42,674 nt of DNA from a virus: the IMG/VR virus record IMGVR_UViG_3300046535_002266, positions 1 to 42,674 of that record. The stretch is one strand, 5' to 3'. Every line of letters begins with the position of its first letter. The first letter of the stretch is position 1. Below, piece after piece: positions 1 through 7,614 of this stretch. The position numbers and the translations under genes were made by a program. The notes beneath the pieces are model-generated. The model did not search any database. It was not told the DNA's origin and saw only the letters and a program-made list of their open reading frames with translations.

Positions 1-105
1 CTTGATGCAGTCAGAACGAAACCCGAAGGCGCAACCGGCATACGAGATGCCGCTGATGAGGACGAGCGCGAGAGCGCCCAGAAGACCGATGGACTTGATG
101 GACAT
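1..105 (-). CDS. Small exported or lipoprotein-like peptide (3' end cut by window edge)
   Basis: Thirty-five codons are visible, starting with ATG at 105-103 and running off the left edge. A CAGGAG ribosome-binding site lies 6 bases upstream. The start MSIKSIG is followed by a hydrophobic stretch of about 16 residues (LLGALALVLISGISYA) and then GC, which looks like a signal peptide. The Tyr at -3 makes a true lipobox (L-A/S-G/A-C) doubtful. It is the last visible gene of the leftward operon, 20 bases after the Cys-rich membrane protein. Function unknown. Confidence 0.6.
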   Translation of the reverse strand, partial: MSIKSIGLLGALALVLISGISYAGCAFGFRSDCIK

Positions 106-125
106 GAGAAACTCCTGTTGGTTGG

Positions 126-1262
126 TTAGCGATAGTAGCTGGAACGGAAGCCGTTGTCAAACGGATCGTTCAGCCAGAAGAAGATGGACATCCCCAAATT
201 GAGGAGGAAGGTGATGATCCCCAGCCAGAGCTTGAATGTGCCGGAGGGGGTAATACTGGCGTTGAGGTACTCGAAGTCGGAGATGCGGCGGTGCTGGTAC
301 TTGCTGGACACCTGGTACTCGACGATGTCGAGAAGCTCACGGTACCGGAAGTCCTCCGAAGCCCCCGCGGGCGGCGCCAGCGTGCGTAGGTCGTAGACGG
401 CGTTGCGCAGGTCAATCTTGACCTGCTCGCTCTTGGTCCAGGAGATGACGCCGGCCCAAGCGATCGTGGCGCCATCGGCAGGGTTGATGCCGACCACCAC
501 CACGATGTCGTTTATCTTGCCACCGATCCAGGCCTCGCGCAGCGCCTCCAGGTACATCTCGTCCGCCTCGGCCACGACGATGACCAAGATGTCTACCTTG
601 CGGGGCGCGCCCCACTTGGCGTTGATCTCGGACAATCTCTCGTTCAGGCCCACGGCGTTCGGAAGCTTGACACCGACCGTCAGGAACCGCTGCGCGCGGT
701 AGTAGTCGTAGACCTCAGGGTACGGCGGGATCTTGTTCTTGAACCGCTCGACCTGGCCCGACCGGCGCACGAGCGTGTCGGGGTTGCCCTTGATGTAGTT
801 CTTGTACGAGTGCTCGACGGCGGTGGGCTCACCGATCTGGATGGCCGTCCAGCGCTGCGGCTCCGACGTGTAGGGCGAGTTGCAGCCGTTGGAGTAGACG
901 TTCTCGCTGTTCGAGGACCAGGCGTCCCAGGCGACGTCGTGCGAGTGCTCGTAGCAGGTCTGGCAGCAGTAGGAGTGGCAGGTCGTGTTGCCCTTGGAGT
1001 CCGTGCTGCACGACTCGCAAGTCTGGCAGCAGTACGGGTGGCAGCAGCTCACGTTCGACTTCTGCTTGCCCGCGATGACGCCATTCCAGATCTCAGTGTC
1101 CGCGGTCCGATTGTGGAGCGCGATGGCGTAGGGGACGATGACGATCAGCAGTGTCACCACGACCTGGACGCCCAGCTCTCGGATGTCGACCTTCCCCTTG
1201 CTGAGGAGGAAGCTGGCGAACGCCAAGCAGATTGGGATCAGGAGCAGGAAGAAGAGGGCCAT
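126..1262 (-). CDS. Cys-rich phage membrane protein
   Basis: The 378-residue product has two N-terminal hydrophobic segments (about residues 2-20 and 31-48) and one near the C-terminus (about 342-362), so it should be membrane-bound. After the second segment comes a Cys/His-rich region with two copies of a CxxYCCQTC-type motif (CCHPYCCQTC and CHSYCCQTC), able to bind metal or form disulfides. The later part (about 210-260) has alternating beta/alpha hydrophobic strands (VDILVIVVAEADE, NDIVVVVGI) that loosely recall TPM-type domains; that is inference. I recall similar membrane proteins in other large phages but cannot name a function. A 5-bp inverted repeat (1263-1277) sits directly before the start, and the ribosome-binding site is weak. 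Confidence 0.75.
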   Translation of the reverse strand: MALFFLLLIPICLAFASFLLSKGKVDIRELGVQVVVTLLIVIVPYAIALHNRTADTEIWNGVIAGKQKSNVSCCHPYCCQTCESCSTDSKGNTTCHSYCCQTCYEHSHDVAWDAWSSNSENVYSNGCNSPYTSEPQRWTAIQIGEPTAVEHSYKNYIKGNPDTLVRRSGQVERFKNKIPPYPEVYDYYRAQRFLTVGVKLPNAVGLNERLSEINAKWGAPRKVDILVIVVAEADEMYLEALREAWIGGKINDIVVVVGINPADGATIAWAGVISWTKSEQVKIDLRNAVYDLRTLAPPAGASEDFRYRELLDIVEYQVSSKYQHRRISDFEYLNASITPSGTFKLWLGIITFLLNLGMSIFFWLNDPFDNGFRSSYYR

Positions 1263-1281
1263 GTAGGTGCAGCCTACCCGA

Positions 1282-1662
1282 TTAGCCGTTCTTCGTCAAG
1301 TACTCTTTCGCCGCGCGCAGCGGGAGGCTCGGGGACAGCTTACGGCCGGTGTCGGTCTCGACACGCACGGCGCGATCGTCCCAAAGTTCGATCATCCCTA
1401 GGTCCTTCTCGTTCGTTACCTGGAGCCGTTGCCCGAGGTGAATCAGGCACCAGTTCTCGACCAGCTTGCGCTGCGCCTCGTGGTCCCAGCCGGGCATGCG
1501 GTTCACCCGGGCGGTCATGATGCGGACCTCGCGGCCCTGCTTCAGCCAGCCCTTCACGCGCCGGAGCATGCGAGGCACGGGCTTGCCGATCTGGTTGAGC
1601 CCGGCCATGCCGGACTCGTAGAGGGCCAACGTGTGGTCCAAGTCGACGCCGATCCAGCCCAT
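1282..1662 (-). CDS. HAD-superfamily hydrolase-like protein
   Basis: The 126-residue product begins MGWIGVDLDHTLA, a clear HAD motif I (DxDxT, residues 7-11), which supplies the catalytic aspartates of this phosphatase family. IMTAR (about 49-53) fits motif II and an acidic ELWDDRAV segment near residue 94 fits motif IV. The protein is short and capless, as in small phage phosphatases. Its ATG (1662-1660) overlaps the TAA of the exonuclease gene as TAATG, which fixes the start and implies translational coupling. The substrate is unknown; a nucleotide or polynucleotide 3'-phosphate is plausible given the exonuclease and deaminase upstream. Confidence 0.75.
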   Translation of the reverse strand: MGWIGVDLDHTLALYESGMAGLNQIGKPVPRMLRRVKGWLKQGREVRIMTARVNRMPGWDHEAQRKLVENWCLIHLGQRLQVTNEKDLGMIELWDDRAVRVETDTGRKLSPSLPLRAAKEYLTKNG

Positions 1663-2198
1663 TACTCGATGCCTCCCATCTTCAGCTTCATCGTGTTGAT
1701 CATCGTGAGCAGAGCTTCGGCGTTGCCGCGGGCGTCGTCCACCGGGTTGTGCGTGTGGCGGGTGACCCGCAGGTGCTTGAAGTTCTCGCGCGTCGTCCGC
1801 ACGAGGCCCTTGTAGAGGCTCCCCAGGTTCATCGAGCTGTGGCCGAAGGGGTTGCGGCCGAGGAAGTGGTGGAAGTACCAAGCCACGAACATCGCATCGA
1901 AGCCGTTGTTGTCGGAGACCAGCATCGGGTTGTTGCCGCGGTTGTTCTCCTTGATGAACCGATCGAGTTGCTCCATCTCGCCCAGCGGGTCGCGGAAGGT
2001 CATGGCGTGCGCGTGTTCGTACTTGACGACCAGGTACGCGTTGGGGTCCCAGTTGGCGCCCGGCAGCGGCTGGAACTTGCCGTGGAACCACGGCGCGTGC
2101 TCCAGGTCCTTGTCCATCCGGATGACGCCGATCTCGGTCATCGAGTAGTCGCCCGGGATCGGCCCGTTCGCCTCGACGTCCACCATGAACCAGCTCAT
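1662..2198 (-). CDS. DEDDh 3'-5' exonuclease (RNase T/DnaQ-like)
   Basis: The 178-residue product carries the DEDDh exonuclease pattern: VDVEANGP near the start (Asp7 and Glu9 bind metal), an Asp in the SDNNGFD region, and a C-terminal HNPVDDARGNAEA segment matching HxxxxD of exonuclease motif III. The family removes nucleotides from 3' ends of RNA or DNA with two metal ions. The start was placed at 2198 because its ATG overlaps the TGA of the upstream gene as ATGA; an in-frame upstream extension of 49 residues lies wholly inside the upstream coding region and is rejected. Phage roles include RNA turnover or proofreading-type trimming; which one applies here is not visible. Confidence 0.8.
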   Translation of the reverse strand: MSWFMVDVEANGPIPGDYSMTEIGVIRMDKDLEHAPWFHGKFQPLPGANWDPNAYLVVKYEHAHAMTFRDPLGEMEQLDRFIKENNRGNNPMLVSDNNGFDAMFVAWYFHHFLGRNPFGHSSMNLGSLYKGLVRTTRENFKHLRVTRHTHNPVDDARGNAEALLTMINTMKLKMGGIE

Positions 2199-3064
2199 TC
2201 GGGCCCCCTCATGAGAACGCCCGCGGCGGCGAACAGCTCCTTGGAAATCTCGGCACTCACCTTCCACCGAGACTGGTCCCCGATCGTCTCGTAGATAACC
2301 TCTTTGACGCCAGCTTGAATAATGGCCTTTGCGCAATCCTTGCACGGCGCCATGGGGGTGACGTAGATGGTGGTTCCTGCCGTGGAGACTCCAAACCGAG
2401 CTGCTGTTAGCAGTGCATTTTCCTCGGCATGAATGGTCCAGTCATACTTCGCGGGACGCTCGTATCGCTCAGGTAGGTTGTCGTTCACCCCACGGGGGAA
2501 TCCGTTGTACCCGGTCGAAATGATATTGCGATCACGCACCAAGACCGAGCCAACCTGAGTCGACGGGTCCTTCGACCGTGTTGCGACGTGTTCTGCGATT
2601 TGAATGAAGTATCGATCCCAGCTGCGACGCGGGTCATGCCGCATGAGGTACGCCATGGCAGACCGCAGGCTGAGAGTCGAGTCTTGAAAGATCCCAATGG
2701 CTCTGTTACAGCCCTGGCAGAGCAGTCCTCGAACTTTCCCAGTCTTGTGGTCGTGGTCAACAGCCAGACGCTCCCCCTCCGGAGGAGGGTTGTGACAGAT
2801 GGCGCACGTGCCACCCTGAAGTTCATTCAGTGCAGTGTGCTGCTCGGGAGAGAGATCGTAATAATTCTTCATTCGCCATTCCCACGCTTTCGCCTTGTAC
2901 TCGGGACGCAGGTGGTACTTTGCATCCCGAGCGCGTGCGTTGGCGTCCTTTCGCTTACACTCGCCACAGCGGGGACCGCCCGGATCGATAGACTTCTTCC
3001 CCAGGTCAAATGACGTCCCGCACTTACAAAGGTGCGGGACGCGTTTGTTAGGCTTCCTCGCCAC
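2195..3064 (-). CDS. HNH (endonuclease VII-like) - dCMP deaminase fusion
   Basis: The 289-residue product has two complete domains. Residues 1-140 form an endonuclease VII-type HNH unit: zinc-ligand pairs C87/C90 and C116/C119 frame a DHDH motif (103-106). Residues 141-289 match a whole deoxycytidylate deaminase: SWDRYF, HAEENA (zinc ligand His and catalytic Glu, 212-214) and PCKDC (C241, C244). dCMP deaminase converts dCMP to dUMP for thymidylate synthesis. Translation starts with GTG at 3064, 3 bases after the upstream gene. An internal ATG at 2644 (MRHDP) would give a normal-length free deaminase of 149 residues, but no strong ribosome-binding site is seen before it. The HNH half resembles the frameshifted HNH gene at 33267. 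Confidence 0.85.
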   Translation of the reverse strand: MARKPNKRVPHLCKCGTSFDLGKKSIDPGGPRCGECKRKDANARARDAKYHLRPEYKAKAWEWRMKNYYDLSPEQHTALNELQGGTCAICHNPPPEGERLAVDHDHKTGKVRGLLCQGCNRAIGIFQDSTLSLRSAMAYLMRHDPRRSWDRYFIQIAEHVATRSKDPSTQVGSVLVRDRNIISTGYNGFPRGVNDNLPERYERPAKYDWTIHAEENALLTAARFGVSTAGTTIYVTPMAPCKDCAKAIIQAGVKEVIYETIGDQSRWKVSAEISKELFAAAGVLMRGPE

Positions 3065-3067
3065 CCT

Positions 3068-3304
3068 CTACTTCGTCCTGACAGGACAGTCGAGATCGTA
3101 CCCGAAGGCCAGGATGGGGGCGAAGACCGTCTCGAAGAAAATGATCCCGAGAACGATGTTCCGCGTGCTGGCGCGGTAGACCACCTTCGGATTCTTCTGG
3201 TCCTCCGAGAACAGCCCCTGACACTCACCCAGCTCATTGCTGCTTCTGCAAGCAGTCGAGGAGAGGGTGAGGGCCAAGAGCGCCGCTGCGATGAGCTTCT
3301 TCAT
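3068..3304 (-). CDS. Small predicted lipoprotein
   Basis: The 78-residue product starts MKKLIAAALLALTLSSTAC, a signal peptide ending in a lipobox-like STAC, so Cys19 is the likely lipid-modified residue. The mature part is short, with a second hydrophobic stretch (about 50-66, NIVLGIIFFETVFAPILAF). The ATG at 3304 was chosen because it begins the signal peptide; the longer in-frame extension is a shadow of the VWA gene. The spacing (10 bases after the VWA gene, 3 before the fusion gene) places it in the operon. Small phage lipoproteins can be outer spanins or superinfection-exclusion proteins; the sequence does not decide. Confidence 0.7.
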   Translation of the reverse strand: MKKLIAAALLALTLSSTACRSSNELGECQGLFSEDQKNPKVVYRASTRNIVLGIIFFETVFAPILAFGYDLDCPVRTK

Positions 3305-3314
3305 GGCGCCCGCC

Positions 3315-4604
3315 TTACTGGAGCGAGAGGGGCCAGTGAACCACCCGGGTGCCGCGGACGAGCTTGCGGTTGACCGAGGTGCTCTGGACGTACAGGTCGA
3401 AGTTGCCGTGGTTGCCGGGCTTGACCTTGCAGTCGACGCCCGACGGCAGCCCGAGGAGGGTGCGTGCCTGGTTGCCGGCGAAGATCGCACGGGTGCTCTT
3501 CTCCTGGATGAGCAGCTTCTTGGTGTCCTGGACCAGCTCCGGCTTCGTCAGCGCGTAGAAGACCGACCCGGCCTCGTAGGGCAGGCCCGTCTGCGACTCG
3601 ACGAACGGACGGATCTCGGTCTCGGCGGTGACGGTGAAGTGCTTCACCTTGCTCTGGATGTCGACGAGGTTCTTCCGCAGATCGGAACCGTCGAGGCCCG
3701 ACAAGTCCGTGTAGAACGTGTTGAGCGAGTGAATGCCCTTCGCGCGGCTGGTCGTGTAGTTCTGGATGGCGCTGGTGCGGAGGACGGTCGTCTCGCGAAG
3801 GCCGCGGGCCGACAGCTCCCACTCCACGCAGTTGCCCGGCGAGATGCCGTAGCGGTTGCAGAACGCGAACTTCTTGCCCGGGGGCATCTGGAACGTGATC
3901 GTCCAGCGGTCCGTCGGGACGACGCGGTCGAACAGCCGCTTCATCGTGTTGCCGGAGCTGTCACGGGACTCGTTGTCCTCGCCGTCCGTGATGACCATGA
4001 GGAGATAGGCCACGTCCTCGTCTGCGCGCTCGGGCTGGAGGTGGTCCGTGATCGCGTCCTCGACCGCCGAGAAGAGCGGGGTGCCACCCGACGGATAGCG
4101 GACGGGCTGGTTCTTGACCTCCTTGACGTCGAGGTTCCGGAACTCCACCTTCGAGCGCCAATTCGCGAAGTAGTACAGGCTCATGTCGATGGCCTGACCC
4201 GAGCGGTACGCCTCAGCCTTGAGGTCGGCGATGGTCTTGTTGATCGACTCGGCCATCTCGTGGCGGTACGCCTGGACGGAGGTCGAGTCGTCGACCACCA
4301 AGATCGCCTTGGTGCGGAGCTTGCGGGCGGGCTGCGCGGCGGCGACAGCCTGCCTGTAGCTGCCCGGGGCGGCGGGAGCCGGCGCGAGAGTCGGGGCCGG
4401 AGGCGTGAACGAAGGCTTGGCGGCGGTCTTCGAGGCCAGCGACCAGGTGCCGTTCGCGTTCTCGACGACCGTGCCCCTGCGGGACAGCCGGCGGAGGCTG
4501 GTGTGGACCGCGGCGTAGGACTTGCCGAGGAGCGCGATCAGATCTTCGGTCGACATGAAGGCCGACCGAGCGAGAATGGTGAGGACGTCGTCTTTCGTTG
4601 CCAT
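3315..4604 (-). CDS. Winged-helix plus VWA-domain protein
   Basis: The 429-residue product begins with a winged-helix-like unit (residues 1-58; TSLRRLSRRGTVV resembles a recognition helix and wing) and a Pro/Ala linker (62-92). A von Willebrand factor A domain follows with an intact metal-ion site: DDSTS (105-109, DxSxS), Thr175 in SGGTPLFS, and Asp207 in ITDGED. VWA domains bind partner proteins through a bound metal. The C-terminal 200 residues are unassigned. The start at 4604 has a GGGAGA ribosome-binding site; the longer frame upstream is a shadow. A promoter-like motif lies 35 bases upstream (4639-4658). VWA proteins occur in many large phages with undefined roles; the winged helix suggests a nucleic-acid or regulatory link. 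Confidence 0.8.
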   Translation of the reverse strand: MATKDDVLTILARSAFMSTEDLIALLGKSYAAVHTSLRRLSRRGTVVENANGTWSLASKTAAKPSFTPPAPTLAPAPAAPGSYRQAVAAAQPARKLRTKAILVVDDSTSVQAYRHEMAESINKTIADLKAEAYRSGQAIDMSLYYFANWRSKVEFRNLDVKEVKNQPVRYPSGGTPLFSAVEDAITDHLQPERADEDVAYLLMVITDGEDNESRDSSGNTMKRLFDRVVPTDRWTITFQMPPGKKFAFCNRYGISPGNCVEWELSARGLRETTVLRTSAIQNYTTSRAKGIHSLNTFYTDLSGLDGSDLRKNLVDIQSKVKHFTVTAETEIRPFVESQTGLPYEAGSVFYALTKPELVQDTKKLLIQEKSTRAIFAGNQARTLLGLPSGVDCKVKPGNHGNFDLYVQSTSVNRKLVRGTRVVHWPLSLQ

Positions 4605-4638
4605 GCGTGTGTTCTCCCGTGTGTGCGTGAATCGAAAA

Positions 4639-4658
4639 CCAATTTCTACGGAATCTTG
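4639..4658 (-). promoter_or_regulatory. Promoter-like motif B before the VWA gene
   Basis: Read on the minus strand this is CAAGATTCCGTAGAAATTGG. It shares GATTC-N2-TA(G/T)AAAT-N-GG with sites at 7840-7860, 38735-38754 and 41045-41064, each directly upstream of a minus-strand gene. It overlaps the stop codon of the upstream small gene and lies 34 bases before the VWA start codon. The TAGAAAT core recalls T4-type late promoters (TATAAATA). Promoter activity is inferred. Confidence 0.5.
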
Positions 4659-4825
4659 TGCTCCGCGGCGAGGCGATCGAGAGCTTTTTTCGCTTCTTCT
4701 TCGCGCTCGTTCTTCTGGATGACCAACATCTCGTCGTAGACCTCCTGTGCCTCCTTCACGTGGTTGGTGCACGGGTCCTTCTGGCCGCACAGAAACGCTG
4801 CGAGTCTGCCTGGGATGCTGCTCAT
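4646..4825 (-). CDS. Small charged helical protein
   Basis: The 59-residue product (MSSIPGRLAAFLCGQKD... ending HKIP) is too short for most gene callers. The last 40 residues are rich in Glu, Lys and Ala with heptad-like spacing (VYDEMLVIQKNEREEE, KKALDRLAAE), suggesting a coiled coil. Its ATG overlaps the TGA of the upstream zinc-ribbon gene as ATGA, which supports the call. Function unknown. A TTGACA-type promoter candidate lies just upstream (4835-4862). Confidence 0.6.
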   Translation of the reverse strand: MSSIPGRLAAFLCGQKDPCTNHVKEAQEVYDEMLVIQKNEREEEAKKALDRLAAEHKIP

Positions 4826-5040
4826 TTGGCGGGTACCTTACCAGGTTCGCGGGGTTTGTCAACCTTTTTCTTCGGGGCGCAGATGCAGGTAGCGGGCGTG
4901 CAGCAGCACTCCTTCCGCTTGTCGGGGAGGACTGCGATCGGAAGGCGGGAGACGAGAGAGTGAAGTCCGTCGCCAGCGACCGTGCAGGGTCTCTTGCGGG
5001 CCGAGTTCTCGCCCACGCCACAGAACCTACACTCGCTCAC
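4822..5040 (-). CDS. Small Cys-rich (zinc-ribbon-like) protein
   Basis: The 72-residue product starts with GTG at 5040, overlapping the TGA of the C39 peptidase gene (GTGA), with GAGGAAG just upstream. Cysteines occur as CRFC near the N-terminus, one at about residue 20, and a CCCTPATCIC cluster near residue 50, followed by a basic tail (APKKKVDKPREPGK). The spacing suggests metal binding. It is not recognised as a named family. Position between the peptidase and the coiled-coil gene shows it belongs to the same operon. Confidence 0.55.
   Translation of the reverse strand: MSECRFCGVGENSARKRPCTVAGDGLHSLVSRLPIAVLPDKRKECCCTPATCICAPKKKVDKPREPGKVPAK
4835..4862 (-). promoter_or_regulatory. Candidate sigma70-type promoter
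   Basis: On the minus strand, TTGACA (4862-4857), a 16-base spacer and TAAGGT (4840-4835) resemble host -35/-10 boxes. Transcription would begin near 4828, only about 3 bases before the ATG at 4825, giving a nearly leaderless message. It lies inside the coding sequence of the zinc-ribbon gene, so it could be chance; the exact -35 box is the main support. Confidence 0.35.
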
Positions 5041-5474
5041 CACTTCCTCCACATCCGGATGCCGTAGCGCCGGCCGTCGCCGTCCGCCGTCCACCAGAGC
5101 ATCAGCTGGTGCTTGGACATCACTGAGACACCGTTCTCCTGGGCGTTCCACTTCGCCATCCATGAGTCGAAGATGACCACGCGCTTCCCCATGGTCCCGA
5201 TCAACGTCACCCAGTGCCGCCCGTCCTCGACGTTCAGGATGACCGGGTCGCCAGCGAAGAGCTTCTCGAAGGCCGCTTCCTTGCCGTACTTGAACTCCTC
5301 GTAGTCGAACCCGAGCTTCTCCAAGGCATTCATGATGCCGTGCTCGTTGGTCCCCGACTCGTCCGTGTCGGCGTGTTTGCGGATGCGCGCGACCGGGATC
5401 GAGAGCCCAAGCGCCCGCGCCGCGTTCAGGATCGAGTAGACCCCGCAGTCGTAGGGCTCTTTCTGGAGCTTCAT
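5037..5474 (-). CDS. C39-like papain-fold cysteine peptidase
   Basis: The 145-residue product matches the peptidase C39-like pattern: Gln4 (oxyanion), Cys10 in YDCGVYS (nucleophile), His87 in GRHWVTLIG, and Asp103 in VIFDSW. Such domains cleave peptides, classically at a double-Gly site of secretion leaders, but stand-alone phage copies may act on host or phage proteins. No signal peptide is seen, so it should act in the cytoplasm. The ATG at 5474 overlaps the TGA of the small membrane gene (ATGA), which fixes the start over longer in-frame options. The target is unknown. Confidence 0.75.
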   Translation of the reverse strand: MKLQKEPYDCGVYSILNAARALGLSIPVARIRKHADTDESGTNEHGIMNALEKLGFDYEEFKYGKEAAFEKLFAGDPVILNVEDGRHWVTLIGTMGKRVVIFDSWMAKWNAQENGVSVMSKHQLMLWWTADGDGRRYGIRMWRKW

Positions 5475-5614
5475 GGTCGCAGCATGTACGACGACCACCC
5501 CGTGATCGCCGCGTCCAGCAGCCAGAACATCCCGAACCGCCAGTCGCGGCGGTAGAAGGCCTCGCCTGACGCGCAGAGCATGAGGATGCAGATCGCCATC
5601 GGGAACCAGCGCAT
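5471..5614 (-). CDS. Small membrane protein (47 aa)
   Basis: The 47-residue product (starting [16 protein letters not shown], ending SSYMLRP) has one or two hydrophobic segments (about 3-15 and 29-42) separated by a charged FYRRDWRFG stretch. It is linked on both sides by overlaps: TGATG with the GMP reductase-like gene and ATGA with the peptidase gene. Those overlaps are the main evidence that this short frame is real. Function unknown; holin-like or superinfection roles are possible but not supported. Confidence 0.65.
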   Translation of the reverse strand: MRWFPMAICILMLCASGEAFYRRDWRFGMFWLLDAAITGWSSYMLRP

Positions 5615-6624
5615 CAGTCCGCCTCCGATACAATCTCGACATCGTGGGGGTAGGATTCGCGGAGTCCCGCGGAGGTGATGCGGATCAGCTGCGGGTCCTC
5701 CCGGAGCTTCCAGAGGTTCGTGGCGTTCTGGTACGAGCAGCCCGAGCGGATTCCCTCCAGCAGGCGGTTGAGGACCTTGGCGTACGGCCCGGCCTTGGGC
5801 ACTCGGGCTCGCACCCCCTCGACGTGGCTGGTCTTGTGGGTGGACGAGCCCCGATAGATCCGGTACCCGCCGCCCGCGAAGCCCGCCGCTTCATCGCAGC
5901 CCGCGAAGAGGTTGCCGACCATGACCATGTCCGCGAAGCACAGCGCCTTGACGCAGTCCCCGCCGTTCTTGATGCCGCCGTCAGCGATGATTCCGTTGCC
6001 GGGGAAGAACCCCTCCCGCAACTCGGCGACGTCCATCAGTGCCGTGAGCTGAGGCACGCCGCAGCCGGTCTCGATGCGGGTCGTGCAGAGGCTGCCCGGT
6101 CCGATCCCTACCTTGACGATGTCCGCCCCGGCCTGCCACAGCCGCTTGGCCCCGCCCGCGGTCGCCACGTTGCCGGCGATGATGGTGAGTCCCGGGATGC
6201 GCAGCGCGGTCCCCTTGAGGTACTCGACCATGCGCTGAGCGAGAAGCGAGTCGCCGTGGGCGATGTCCACGCAGATGACACTGACACCCGCGTCGACCAG
6301 CTTCTTGGCGCGCTCGACCTCGTTCTTGACACCGATCGAAGCGCCGACCAGGGGATCCTCGCCGAGCGCCGTGAACTGAGCGATCTGCTCTTCGACGGTC
6401 TGGAAGCGGTGGATGAGCGCGAGCCCACCCGACACGACCTGAGCCTTGAGCAGCTGGAGGCCGGCGACGTCCTCCATGTTGGCCGGGATGAGCGGGTGCT
6501 CGAACACGCGGTCGTCGAATCCAACGCGCAGATCGACGTCCTCCTCGCGGCTGTTGACGGTGGAGTTGTACACCGGTTCGAGAAGCACGTCGTCGTACGA
6601 CAGCCCCTCACGAATGGCGGCCAT
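5614..6624 (-). CDS. GMP reductase / IMP dehydrogenase-family enzyme
   Basis: The 336-residue product is a TIM-barrel enzyme of the IMPDH/GMPR family. The active-site loop [11 protein letters not shown] holds the catalytic Cys180, and the phosphate-binding DGG segment ([12 protein letters not shown]) is present. There are no CBS domains, and the length matches GMP reductase (about 345). The later YRGSSTHKT and GIRSGCSY segments resemble GMP reductase more than IMPDH, so NADPH-dependent conversion of GMP to IMP is the better guess. It may rebalance purine nucleotides during infection. It is transcribed within the leftward operon and overlaps the small membrane gene. Confidence 0.85.
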   Translation of the reverse strand: MAAIREGLSYDDVLLEPVYNSTVNSREEDVDLRVGFDDRVFEHPLIPANMEDVAGLQLLKAQVVSGGLALIHRFQTVEEQIAQFTALGEDPLVGASIGVKNEVERAKKLVDAGVSVICVDIAHGDSLLAQRMVEYLKGTALRIPGLTIIAGNVATAGGAKRLWQAGADIVKVGIGPGSLCTTRIETGCGVPQLTALMDVAELREGFFPGNGIIADGGIKNGGDCVKALCFADMVMVGNLFAGCDEAAGFAGGGYRIYRGSSTHKTSHVEGVRARVPKAGPYAKVLNRLLEGIRSGCSYQNATNLWKLREDPQLIRITSAGLRESYPHDVEIVSEAD

Positions 6625-6625
6625 A

Positions 6626-6976
6626 CTACTTGCCCCCGAGAGCCTTGAGTTCGGACTCGACCTCGGCCAGCTCGGCCTTGAGCGTCGTGCGGCGGCTGCT
6701 CAAGATCGCGCGCTGCTGGAGCGCCGCGCGGTCGACCTTGAGGATGTTGACCTCCACGATGTCCCCGCCGCCGCCCCAGCTGAAGAATCCCGACAGCTCC
6801 AGTGCGTACTCCACGGCGTCACCGTAGGTGCCCTGGACCGTGGCCAGGGTCGGCTGGTGGTGAGAGCCACCGAGGTCGCAGTTGGGGTCCTCGCCCAAGA
6901 TCTTCCAGACCCCGACCTTGCCCGCGAGCTGGTTTTCGAGCAGCCGCGCGCGGGCACCGTGAATTTGTGCGTTCAC
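6626..6976 (-). CDS. Unknown protein with C-terminal helix
   Basis: The 116-residue product starts with GTG at 6976, chosen for a strong GGAGG site 7 bases upstream and a GTGA overlap with the SprT-like gene. The N-terminal half (KVGVWKILGEDPNCDLGGSH) contains possible metal ligands, and the C-terminal 35 residues (LQQRAILSSRRTTLKAELAE) form a likely long helix or coiled coil. I do not recognise the family. It lies 1 base before the GMP reductase-like gene. Confidence 0.65.
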   Translation of the reverse strand: MNAQIHGARARLLENQLAGKVGVWKILGEDPNCDLGGSHHQPTLATVQGTYGDAVEYALELSGFFSWGGGGDIVEVNILKVDRAALQQRAILSSRRTTLKAELAEVESELKALGGK

Positions 6977-7608
6977 TTCTCGTCCTCCAGGAGCGCGTTG
7001 TTGCACGTCCCGCAGTTGATGGCGAGGCCGTCCTTCGAGCTGAAGACGTTGAAATCACAGGCCGCGCAGTGGTACTTGCTGCGCTTTTTGGCGATGGTGA
7101 CGGGCGTCGCCCCTTCGAGGCTGCCCTTCCAGGGCAGAAGGAACTCCTGCGGCATGTCCTTGAACGAGCGATCGAACGCACCGTCCTCCACGATGTAGTG
7201 GGTCATGCGGAACCCAGTCTCGGGCCCGCCCTTCTCGCCGGTCGAGCTGGGGTAGAGGCCCACGGCCTTCATGAGCCCGCCCCACTCCTTGTTGTGGTAG
7301 CCCTTCTTGGAGAGGTGCTCGCCGTTCTCGTGATGGTCGAGATGGCACATCTCGTGGACCAAGGTGCTGTACAGCTCCTTGGCGTCGCGCTCCATCATCA
7401 TGGGGTTGAGGCTGATCTCGTGCGTGACGACCGGGCTGTCGCCCTGAGTCTTCCAGCGCTCGGGGGCGAAGAACCCGTAGGCCTTCGCGCGCCGGCTGAA
7501 GTTCAGGATGATCTCGGGAAGACGGCTCCCGAACAGCTTCTCGTTGAAGTACCTGAACGAGGACTGGTAGGCGTCGAACTGCTCTTTGGTGGGCTGAAGT
7601 GTGGGCAT
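6973..7608 (-). CDS. SprT-like zinc metalloprotease
   Basis: The 211-residue product has the SprT/Spartan zinc motif HEMCH (85-89) with a third ligand candidate His105 in GYHNKEW, and a C-terminal zinc ribbon (CAAC and CGTC). SprT-like proteases of eukaryotes digest DNA-protein crosslinks; phage and bacterial copies are poorly known. ATG 7608 (MPTLQPTKEQ) is preferred; an upstream in-frame GTG at 7647 lies in the end of the preceding small gene. A TTGACA-type promoter is placed so that transcription could start at this ATG, making the message leaderless. Confidence 0.8.
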   Translation of the reverse strand: MPTLQPTKEQFDAYQSSFRYFNEKLFGSRLPEIILNFSRRAKAYGFFAPERWKTQGDSPVVTHEISLNPMMMERDAKELYSTLVHEMCHLDHHENGEHLSKKGYHNKEWGGLMKAVGLYPSSTGEKGGPETGFRMTHYIVEDGAFDRSFKDMPQEFLLPWKGSLEGATPVTIAKKRSKYHCAACDFNVFSSKDGLAINCGTCNNALLEDEK

Positions 7609-7614
7609 GCTTTG

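Noticed and set aside
3237-4739. Long plus-strand open frame of 500 codons opposite the VWA gene
   Set aside because: High-GC antisense shadow: its composition is Arg/Val/Leu/Gly-rich without domain features, and it lies over the VWA protein, whose motifs are clear.
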